From: Klebsiella pneumoniae
GTDB lineage: Bacteria; Pseudomonadota; Gammaproteobacteria; Steroidobacterales; Steroidobacteraceae
NCBI GenBank assembly: GCA_945873095.1
Contig: CAMCBU010000009.1
Location: 1-64,000 of the forward strand
Direction of reading: 5' to 3'
DNA: 64,000 nucleotides
A model generated the notes under the pieces. That model saw only the letters and a program-made list of their open reading frames with translations, searched no databases and was not told the DNA's origin. The position numbers were made by a program, and so were the translations under genes. Below, one piece after another: positions 57,423 through 64,000 of this stretch; the first letter of the stretch is position 1, and the number at the start of each line of letters is the position of its first letter.

Positions 57423-59849
57423 TTAGAACGCTTGTCCGATCGTGAACTGGAATCGCTCTTCCTCGTCCGCAAACTGCACACCGTCACCTTCGAAGGTGTT
57501 GAGTGGCAGCGCATAACTGAAGCGGAAGACACCGAGCGGCGCCAGCCACTGAACGGCAATGCCGGTCGACTGACGCAACTTATCATAGCCGAACTTGTAC
57601 TCGACCGGCGTGATGCCATCCGCACCCGTGAACTTGTAGAAGTCGGTCGTCGAGAACACGTTGCCGATGTCGAAGAAGATCGACGCACGGGCTGACGCGC
57701 GCCACTTCTCAGGCGTCGGAATCAACAGCTCCGCTCGCGCCGTCACCTTCAGGTTGCCACCGTAAGGATTGCCGAAGCTGTCCTTCGGACCGAGACGGCT
57801 CTCACGGAAGCCGCGCACCGTATCCGGACCGCCAGCAAAGAAGTTGCGATACGGCGGCGGCGCCGTGGTGTCGCCGAGCTCTTGGCTGTAGCCCACCTCG
57901 GCGGCGAACGCCATGGTCCAGCTACCGACGATGGGTACGAACTGCAGGTAGTCGTAGTTGGCCGTCGCATACTGCACGTCGCTGAGCGGCAACGCGTAGC
58001 TCAAAGACAAGGAATGACGCATCCCGCGATCGGCAAACAGCGCGCGGTTACGGCTGTCATAGCTCCAACCGATGACGAGGTCATAGCTGTCGAACTGTGT
58101 GGTGTCGAGCGTCGTGCCCGGGATCACGAAGCCCTCGCCGTAATCCTGCTCGGGGACGATCTGCTGACGGTAGTCACCGTTGGATTGCACCCACTGCCGC
58201 GCCTGCTGCGCACTGCCCTCACCCGTGATCAACGAGGATCTTTGGGCCGACAAGCCGATCCGCAAACCCTGGAACTCCGTGATCGGATAGCCGTAGTCGA
58301 CGCCGATGGAGAGCGACTCAGACGAGAAGTCGGACGAGGCGGACACGAACTGCGTCACGTCGCGATACGTGAAAGACAAGGTGCGCGCGACGCCATCGAT
58401 ATTGGTGTACGGGTCGGTGTGCGAAATGCCGTAGACCTTGGAATATCGACCCGAGTTCAAATCGAGCGAGACGCGCTGACCGGTGCCGAGAAAATTACTG
58501 TCGGCATAGTTACCGTTGAGGATGAAGGACTGCGACTCCGAGTAGCCGATACCGCCGCCCAACTGTGCCGACGGACCTTCCTTGATCTCGAACTCCACAT
58601 CCACGAGATCCGCGGATCCCGGCACGGGCTTCGTCTCGGACTCGACCTTCTCGATATACGGCAGACGCTGTAGACGCTGTTTGGAGCGCTCAACGAGCAT
58701 GTTCGAGAGCCAACCGCCTTCGAGCTGACGCATCTCGCGACGCAGCACTTCGTCGTTGATCTTGGTCACGCCGTTGAAGACGATGTGCCGCACGTAAACA
58801 CGATTGCCCGGTTCGACGAAGAACGTGATACCGACCTCGTTCTTGCCTTCGATCGGTGTGGGCACGGGATCGACTTTCGCGAACGCGTAGCCTTCGAGAC
58901 CGAGTCGGTTCTGCAACAGCTCCTGCGTACTCGTGATGTCTTTCTTGGAATAGGTCTCGCCCGACTTAACGAGCAAATAATTCTTGAGTTCCGACTCGGG
59001 CACGACGAACGTACCCGCAAGCTTGATTTCACCGAGCTTGAAGACCTCACCCTCATTCACGTTCACGGTGATGAAGATGTCGTCCTTCTCGGGCGCGATC
59101 GCAACCTGCGTGGACTCGATATCGAAGTTCGCATAGCCGCGATCCATGTAATAGGAGCGCAGCTTCTCGAGATCACCCTGTAAAGATTCACGCGAGTACC
59201 GATCGTCCTGACGATACCAAGACAACCAGTTCGGCGTCTTGAGCTCGAAATCTTCGAGAACGTCTTCCTCGGTGTACGTTTTGTTGCCAACCAGGTTGAT
59301 CTGGCGGATGCGGGCGCGCTTGCCTTCTTTGATATCGATCTTCACGCGTACACGGTTATCGGCCAACTCCTCGACTTCGGTCGCGATCCGCACCGCGTAT
59401 TTGCCGCGGCTGAAATACTGATCGGTGAGGTATTGCTTGACGTCCTCGAGCACCGAGCGATCGAAGGTCTTGCCGGTGGCCAGACCCACGTTGCGCAGGC
59501 TCTTGGTCAGATCCTCGGTCTTGATGTCCTTGTTGCCCTTGAGCTCGAAGCTCTCGATCGAGGGGCGCTCCAGCACGGCGACGATCAACGTGCCCTCTTC
59601 GAAGCGCAGTTCGACATCACGGAAAAAACCGGTGTCGTAGAGCGCGCGTATCGCCTCGCGCACGCGCTGCTGCGTGATGCGATCACCGATGTTCACGGGC
59701 AGGTAGTTGTAAACCGTACCCTCCGAAACTCGTTGCAGGCCCTCGACGCGGATATTGTCGACCCGCAGTGTGGGCGGGTCTTGAGCCATCGCAGCGGTCG
59801 CTACGATCGAGAAAAGCACACCGACGATCAATCTGGAGAAAAGCGACAA
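57423..59849 (-). CDS. bamA: Outer membrane protein assembly factor BamA
   Basis: BamA is the core of the BAM complex that inserts beta-barrel proteins into the outer membrane. The protein has a signal peptide ending AMA-Q, five POTRA domains (about 20-420) and an Omp85 barrel including VRGFRESRLGP and an FSIGQAF-like end (FQFTIGQAF). The longest frame starts at an ATG (59888) that overlaps rseP by 26 bases. The TTG at 59849 has CAGGGG upstream and gives a cleaner signal peptide (MSLFSRLIVGVLFSIVATA), so it is preferred; length is then 808. Confidence 0.96.
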   Translation of the reverse strand: MSLFSRLIVGVLFSIVATAAMAQDPPTLRVDNIRVEGLQRVSEGTVYNYLPVNIGDRITQQRVREAIRALYDTGFFRDVELRFEEGTLIVAVLERPSIESFELKGNKDIKTEDLTKSLRNVGLATGKTFDRSVLEDVKQYLTDQYFSRGKYAVRIATEVEELADNRVRVKIDIKEGKRARIRQINLVGNKTYTEEDVLEDFELKTPNWLSWYRQDDRYSRESLQGDLEKLRSYYMDRGYANFDIESTQVAIAPEKDDIFITVNVNEGEVFKLGEIKLAGTFVVPESELKNYLLVKSGETYSKKDITSTQELLQNRLGLEGYAFAKVDPVPTPIEGKNEVGITFFVEPGNRVYVRHIVFNGVTKINDEVLRREMRQLEGGWLSNMLVERSKQRLQRLPYIEKVESETKPVPGSADLVDVEFEIKEGPSAQLGGGIGYSESQSFILNGNYADSNFLGTGQRVSLDLNSGRYSKVYGISHTDPYTNIDGVARTLSFTYRDVTQFVSASSDFSSESLSIGVDYGYPITEFQGLRIGLSAQRSSLITGEGSAQQARQWVQSNGDYRQQIVPEQDYGEGFVIPGTTLDTTQFDSYDLVIGWSYDSRNRALFADRGMRHSLSLSYALPLSDVQYATANYDYLQFVPIVGSWTMAFAAEVGYSQELGDTTAPPPYRNFFAGGPDTVRGFRESRLGPKDSFGNPYGGNLKVTARAELLIPTPEKWRASARASIFFDIGNVFSTTDFYKFTGADGITPVEYKFGYDKLRQSTGIAVQWLAPLGVFRFSYALPLNTFEGDGVQFADEEERFQFTIGQAF

Positions 59850-59862
59850 GTGAGACCCCTGG

Positions 59863-61236
59863 TCAGCCGAACTGCCGAGCGAAATCATTGAAGAGCGCGA
59901 TGCCCATGAGCATCACGAGCAAGGCGACACCGACCTGCTGACCGATGGCCTGCAAGCGATCCGACAGTGGCGAGCCGCGTACCCACTCGGCCAACTGATA
60001 GACGATCTGACCGCCATCGAGGATGGGAATCGGCAACAGATTCAGAAAACCGAGGCTGAGCGAAATCACCACCAGAAACCCCAAGAACTCGGCCAGCCCG
60101 CTGCGAGCAGAGTCGCCAGCGTATTCAGCGATCGAGATCGGGCCCGAAAGATTCTTCAAAGAAACCTGACCGAAGATCATGCGCCAGAACATCTTGGCCT
60201 GCAGCACGGTCATATCCCAAGCGCGCACACTCGCCTCAGCCACGGCCTCGAGCGGTCCGAAACGCACGACCTCGATCATCGAGGCGGGCCACGGCGGCGG
60301 TGGCGGGGTCTGGATACGGATACGACCGACTTCGCGTCCCTCGATCAGATCAGCGGTGGTCGTCACCACCGTGCTGCCCTGCACGCCCGCTCGCTCGTAG
60401 ATCACGGAAAAGGCGCGATTGGGGCGTACCGAGATCGCTTCGACGAGCATCGGGAAATCCGTGATCTCGACGCCGTCGACGGCGACGATGCGATCACCCG
60501 AGAGCAAACCCGCCACATCGGCAGGACCACCAGCATCCGCCTTGCCGATCACCGCAGGAATCGGCGGCGACCAGAAACGCATACCGATCCCGGGCAGCAG
60601 CGCCGCGGGCTCCGTCAAGGCGCGGCGTACTTCCGGATCGTCAATCCGCAGTTGCAGATCGCGCAACTCAGCGTCGCCGCGTCGCACCCGCAAGTCGATC
60701 GGCCCACTCTCGCTCATGCCTTCGATCAAACCGAACAGCACGTCCGTCTGGTTGCTCACCGACTTGCCTTCGACGGCGACGATCACATCGTTGCTCTGCA
60801 AACCGGCTTGGGCCGCGACGGAATCTGCCACCACGCGACCGACGACCGGTCGCACTTCGGGCGAACCGGACACCCAGAGCATCGCGGCGAGCACGATGAT
60901 GGCAAAGAAAATATTGAAGGCAGGACCTGCGAGCAGCACGAGGATGCGCTCCCACGGCTTCTTGCGCGTGAACGAGCGTGCGAGATCCTCGGGCGGCACC
61001 GGGCCTTCGCGCTCATCGAGCAGTTTCACGTAGCCGCCCAAAGGCCACATCGCAAAGACGTATTCCGTGCGATCGGCGCCCGCGGTCTTCTTCCAGAGCG
61101 GTGTGCCGAAACCGACCGAGAATCGCAGCACTTTGAAACCGAGCTTGCGGGCGACCCAATAGTGACCAAACTCGTGGATGGTCACGAGCAGGCTGACGGC
61201 TACGATGAAGCCGGCTAAGGTCCAAATGAGATCCAT
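59863..61236 (-). CDS. rseP: Site-2 protease RseP (sigma-E pathway)
   Basis: RseP cuts the transmembrane part of RseA after DegS, releasing RpoE. The 457-residue inner-membrane metalloprotease has the zinc motif HEFGH (residues 21-25) in the first helix, two periplasmic PDZ domains (about 125-215 and 220-310), and the second active-site motif NLLPIPILDGG in a C-terminal helix. It lies between dxr and bamA, the usual order. Its substrate RseA is encoded at 25482-26213. Confidence 0.97.
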   Translation of the reverse strand: MDLIWTLAGFIVAVSLLVTIHEFGHYWVARKLGFKVLRFSVGFGTPLWKKTAGADRTEYVFAMWPLGGYVKLLDEREGPVPPEDLARSFTRKKPWERILVLLAGPAFNIFFAIIVLAAMLWVSGSPEVRPVVGRVVADSVAAQAGLQSNDVIVAVEGKSVSNQTDVLFGLIEGMSESGPIDLRVRRGDAELRDLQLRIDDPEVRRALTEPAALLPGIGMRFWSPPIPAVIGKADAGGPADVAGLLSGDRIVAVDGVEITDFPMLVEAISVRPNRAFSVIYERAGVQGSTVVTTTADLIEGREVGRIRIQTPPPPPWPASMIEVVRFGPLEAVAEASVRAWDMTVLQAKMFWRMIFGQVSLKNLSGPISIAEYAGDSARSGLAEFLGFLVVISLSLGFLNLLPIPILDGGQIVYQLAEWVRGSPLSDRLQAIGQQVGVALLVMLMGIALFNDFARQFG

Positions 61237-61255
61237 CGTTCGCCTCCTCGCGGTG

Positions 61256-62473
61256 TTAGACCGCCACCCCAGCCGTACGACTCAACTGCCGCAAAGCACT
61301 CTCGCGCGCTGTGGCATCCGCCGCCAGCACGACACCGAGGTCGGAGGCCGCACCGGTGGGCGCCGTCGCCAACACCGCCTCAATGACCCGGGCGATCCCC
61401 GCAAAGTTCAACCGGCCTTCGAGGAACGCCGCCACCGCAACCTCATTGGCTGCATTCAACACCGTGGGCGCGAGCCCCCCCGCCACCGCCGCCTCGCGAG
61501 CGAGGCGCAGACAGGGGAAGCGCGCCATATCGGGCGCCTCGAACTGCAGACTCCCGGCCCGCACCAAGTCGAGAAATTGTACACCGGAGTCAAGGCGCTC
61601 CGGCCATCCGAGGGCATAGGCAATCGGGGTGCGCATATCCGGTGAACCCAGTTGCGCGAGCATCGAGCCGTCGATGTATTCGACGATCGAATGCACCAGG
61701 CTCTGACGGTGCACGACCACCTCGACCTGCTCGAGCGACAAGCCGAAGAGGATGCGCGCCTCGATGACCTCGAGGCCCTTGTTCATGAGGGTTGCCGAAT
61801 CGACCGAGATCTTGCGACCCATCACCCATTTCGGGTGCTTGCAGGCCTGCTCGGGCGTCGCCACAGCGATCTGCTCGGCGGACCAATCGACGAACGGCCC
61901 GCCCGATGCCGTAAGCAAAATGCGTCGCACACCCGCGGGTGCCACGCCCGTTCGAGAGCCCACCGGCCAACACTGAAAAATCGCATTGTGCTCGCTGTCG
62001 ATCGGCAACAAGATCGCACCGGAGTGGCTCGCCGCCTCGACGAACAGCGAGCCCGCCATCACCAGCGGCTCCTTGTTGGCGATCATCAGGCGCTTGCCAG
62101 CGCGAGCGGCGGCGAGCGATGAGGCGAGCCCCGCAGCACCCACGATACCCGCCATCACGTAGGGCGCTTCGGGCAGTGTCGCGATCGCATCGAGAGCCGA
62201 CACACCCGCATGCACTTGCGTCGGCAAACCCTCTGCACGGATGGCCGACTGCAACTGACCCGCGGCATCGGCATCGACCAACACCGCGTGCGCAGGCTTG
62301 AACTGGCGGCACTGCGCAAGCAACTTGGTCGCATTGCAATGCGCGCCGAGCGCGACGACGTGGAATCGATCCGGGTGACGCGCGATGACATCGAGCGTGT
62401 TGTCACCGATGGTGCCCGTTGATCCGAGCACCACGACACCGATCGGTGCGCCCATCTCGGGCTGCGAACTCAC
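61256..62473 (-). CDS. dxr: 1-deoxy-D-xylulose 5-phosphate reductoisomerase
   Basis: Dxr makes MEP, the first committed step of the MEP isoprenoid pathway. The 405-residue protein has the NADPH motif [23 protein letters not shown], the metal-binding [30 protein letters not shown] and [13 protein letters not shown]. The GTG at 62473 overlaps the cdsA stop as GTGA. IspD and IspF in this window act later in the same pathway, and UppS uses its product. Confidence 0.97.
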   Translation of the reverse strand: MSSQPEMGAPIGVVVLGSTGTIGDNTLDVIARHPDRFHVVALGAHCNATKLLAQCRQFKPAHAVLVDADAAGQLQSAIRAEGLPTQVHAGVSALDAIATLPEAPYVMAGIVGAAGLASSLAAARAGKRLMIANKEPLVMAGSLFVEAASHSGAILLPIDSEHNAIFQCWPVGSRTGVAPAGVRRILLTASGGPFVDWSAEQIAVATPEQACKHPKWVMGRKISVDSATLMNKGLEVIEARILFGLSLEQVEVVVHRQSLVHSIVEYIDGSMLAQLGSPDMRTPIAYALGWPERLDSGVQFLDLVRAGSLQFEAPDMARFPCLRLAREAAVAGGLAPTVLNAANEVAVAAFLEGRLNFAGIARVIEAVLATAPTGAASDLGVVLAADATARESALRQLSRTAGVAV

Positions 62474-63315
62474 TCGCTGAACCCCGGTGCGAGCGCCGCG
62501 CCGATCAAGCCCGCTTTGAGCAAACCCAACACCAGCAGCGGCACACCGGCGGTGAGGCTGTCGAGACGATCGAGCAAGCCACCATGACCGGGGAACAAGC
62601 GGCCACTATCTTTGAGCCCCGAATGACGCTTCATCAAGCTCTCGATCAGATCACCAACCACCGAGAACGCCGCCGCGCCGAGCGCGAGCAACATGATCGA
62701 CAGCACCGGCCACCCGAGCCAGCGTGAACCCATAAAGGCCACGAGCACCGAGACGATGAACCCACCGATGACCCCTTCCCAGGTTTTGCCCGGTGAGACC
62801 TGCGGTGCGAGCTTGGTCTTGCCCCAGGCGTGACCGGCGAAATACGCGCCGACATCGGCGGCCATCACGATGAGCAACACAAACACCAACAAGGCGGCGC
62901 CATTCGGCTCGAGTCGCAATCGAGCCAACGCCACACCCGCCGGCACCAACGCGCACACGCCGGCAACGGCCGCCGAGATCGCACCGCCTCGCTGCGGCGC
63001 GAGCATGATCCAAAGCAAAGCGATCAGCCACCATGCACAAGCGCCGAGCAGCAACAGTGAGAACGACTCGACACTCGCGCTGAGCGACCAAGCCGCGACC
63101 AAACCGAGTGCGATGAGCAACACATAGGCCACTCGGATCGGACGGCGATCCTGATGCAGGAAGGCCGACCATTCCCAAGCTCCACCCAATATCGCCAATG
63201 CGACGATGACGATCGTCGCCCAGGCGGGCGCGAGAAATACCAACGCAACCAACAGCGCGAACAACACGAGTGCCGTGATCAAACGTTGCTGCAGACCGAC
63301 CGGCTTGAGACTCAC
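62470..63315 (-). CDS. cdsA: Phosphatidate cytidylyltransferase (CDP-diglyceride synthase)
   Basis: CdsA makes CDP-diacylglycerol, the precursor of all phospholipids, from phosphatidate and CTP. The 281-residue protein has about eight membrane helices and the C-terminal family signature [20 protein letters not shown] followed by GLLDRLD, which carries the metal-binding aspartates. It overlaps uppS (ATGA) and dxr (GTGA) by four bases each, so the three are tightly coupled. Confidence 0.97.
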   Translation of the reverse strand: MSLKPVGLQQRLITALVLFALLVALVFLAPAWATIVIVALAILGGAWEWSAFLHQDRRPIRVAYVLLIALGLVAAWSLSASVESFSLLLLGACAWWLIALLWIMLAPQRGGAISAAVAGVCALVPAGVALARLRLEPNGAALLVFVLLIVMAADVGAYFAGHAWGKTKLAPQVSPGKTWEGVIGGFIVSVLVAFMGSRWLGWPVLSIMLLALGAAAFSVVGDLIESLMKRHSGLKDSGRLFPGHGGLLDRLDSLTAGVPLLVLGLLKAGLIGAALAPGFSE

Positions 63316-64000
63316 GGGCGAGGCTCCTCGCGCACTTGCGTACCCGTGAGACCAAAGCGTCGCTCACGACCGCGGAAATCCTCGATGGCCTCGGCCAAGA
63401 TCTCGGCGTTGAAATCGGGCCACAACGCATCAGTGAAAAACAGCTCGGCGTAGGCGATGTTCCAGAGCAAAAAATTGCTGATGCGGTGATCGCCACCGGT
63501 GCGAATGAAAAGATCAGGATCCGGCAGGTCGGCGAGCTGCAGCTCGCGCGCAAACCGCTCTTCGTCGATATCGGCCGCTCTGATCGCACCCCTGGCCGCC
63601 TGCGCGGCCAAGCGCCTGGCCGCTTCGATGACATCCCAACGACCGCCGTAGCTCACCGCCACCTGTAACTGCAGACCGGTGTTGCCCGCGGTCAGTGCTT
63701 CCGCTTCGGCAATACGCTGCTGCAACCCCACCGCGAGACGCTGCCGATTACCGATGATGCGCAAGCGCACGCGGTTCGAGTGCAACTCCTGCACTTCGCG
63801 CTCGAGGGCTTCCATGAAGAGCCCCATCAGCGTCGAGACTTCCGTCTCGGGACGTCGCCAATTCTCGCTCGAGAAAGCAAACAACGTCAGCGCACCCACG
63901 CCCAAGCGCGCGCACTCCCGGATGGTCGCACGCACCGGTTCGATACCGGCGTGATGACCTGCGGTGCGCGGCTCGCCACGGGCTTCGGCCCAACGGCCGT
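63312..64000 (-). CDS. uppS: Undecaprenyl diphosphate synthase (partial, N-terminus outside window)
   Basis: UppS builds the C55 lipid carrier for peptidoglycan and LPS. The frame is open to the window edge and reads GRWAEARGEPRTAGHHAGIE at its visible start, corresponding to the conserved DGNGRWA region, so only about 20-25 residues are missing. FAFSSENWRRPETEV, VSYGGRWDVIEAARR and DPDLFIRTGGDHRISNFLLW are further UppS motifs. A GTG at 63935 is an internal valine codon. It overlaps cdsA by four bases. Confidence 0.96.
   Translation of the reverse strand, partial: GRWAEARGEPRTAGHHAGIEPVRATIRECARLGVGALTLFAFSSENWRRPETEVSTLMGLFMEALEREVQELHSNRVRLRIIGNRQRLAVGLQQRIAEAEALTAGNTGLQLQVAVSYGGRWDVIEAARRLAAQAARGAIRAADIDEERFARELQLADLPDPDLFIRTGGDHRISNFLLWNIAYAELFFTDALWPDFNAEILAEAIEDFRGRERRFGLTGTQVREEPRP

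Noticed and set aside
61256-62473. ANKEPLV in Dxr as a lost active-site residue
   Set aside because: The residue after NKE varies in the family as I know it (for example A in Pseudomonas); all metal and substrate motifs elsewhere are present.

Overview
This 64 kb window is a dense block of chromosomal housekeeping genes from a high-GC gammaproteobacterium. Two kinds of evidence place it near the Xanthomonadales/Steroidobacter side of the class. One is the gene order lysS-prfB-recJ-rpfE, known from the Xanthomonas rpf region. The other is several gene orders shared with Pseudomonas and Xanthomonas: rne | kdsB-Trm112-lpxK-msbA-exbD-exbB-comEC-lolD-lolC/E; mfd-csiV | nagZ; lepA-lepB-rnc-era-recO-pdxJ; pyrG-kdsA-eno-ftsB-ispD-ispF-truD; cdsA-dxr-rseP-bamA-skp-lpxD-fabZ-lpxA-lpxB-rnhB-dnaE-accA-tilS. 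The genus cannot be read from the sequence. I see no insertion sequences, prophage, CRISPR array, tRNA or rRNA, and no gene-free stretch longer than 300 bases. The longest plain intergenic gap is about 136 bp, upstream of rpoE.

Layout, left to right. 1-458 (+): 3' end of a probable rne. 492-10819 (-): a long run read from the lolC/lolE pair through lolD, comEC, exbB, exbD, msbA, lpxK and a Trm112-like gene to kdsB, serving lipoprotein sorting and LPS core/lipid A export. 10887-14934 (+): mfd and a CsiV-family gene. 14961-26818 (-): rpoE-rseA-rseB (envelope stress), a glutaredoxin-like gene, lepA-lepB-rnc-era-recO-pdxJ, a PolB-type exonuclease gene, rlmD and nagZ. 26955-30817 (-): a complete succinate dehydrogenase operon flanked by two assembly-factor genes (SdhAF4-like and sdhE). 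30905-31726 (+): ygfZ. 31742-37011 (-): rpfE-recJ-prfB-lysS, with the RF2 programmed frameshift. 37032-37406 (+): a small Mth938-fold gene. 37378-38831 (-): surE-pcm. 38906-39439 (+): an Smr-domain gene. 39495-64000 (-): one nearly unbroken run from uppS (cut by the window edge) down to an enoyl-CoA isomerase-like gene. It carries isoprenoid, phospholipid, outer-membrane assembly, lipid A, DNA replication, fatty-acid, CTP, KDO and glycolysis genes.

The genes fit together as an envelope-building programme. dxr, ispD and ispF make isoprenoid precursors for UppS. fabZ, accA, lpxA, lpxD, lpxB and lpxK make lipid A. kdsA and kdsB supply CMP-KDO, using CTP from PyrG. MsbA exports the product. BamA, Skp, RseP and the Lol proteins handle outer-membrane proteins and lipoproteins. 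RpoE, RseA, RseB and RseP sense failure of that system. Stop and start codons overlap by 1-8 bases at many junctions, which indicates tight transcriptional and translational coupling.

No clearly new multi-gene system was found. The points most worth a second look are: a ComEC whose metallo-beta-lactamase active site appears lost; a sigma-E-type promoter candidate in front of rpoE; the complete SDH-plus-assembly-factor cassette; rpfE synteny without DSF signalling genes; loss of the usual nlpD-rpoS neighbours after pcm; perfect hairpins at convergent gene ends; and an enlarged signal peptidase I with an extra cysteine-containing loop.
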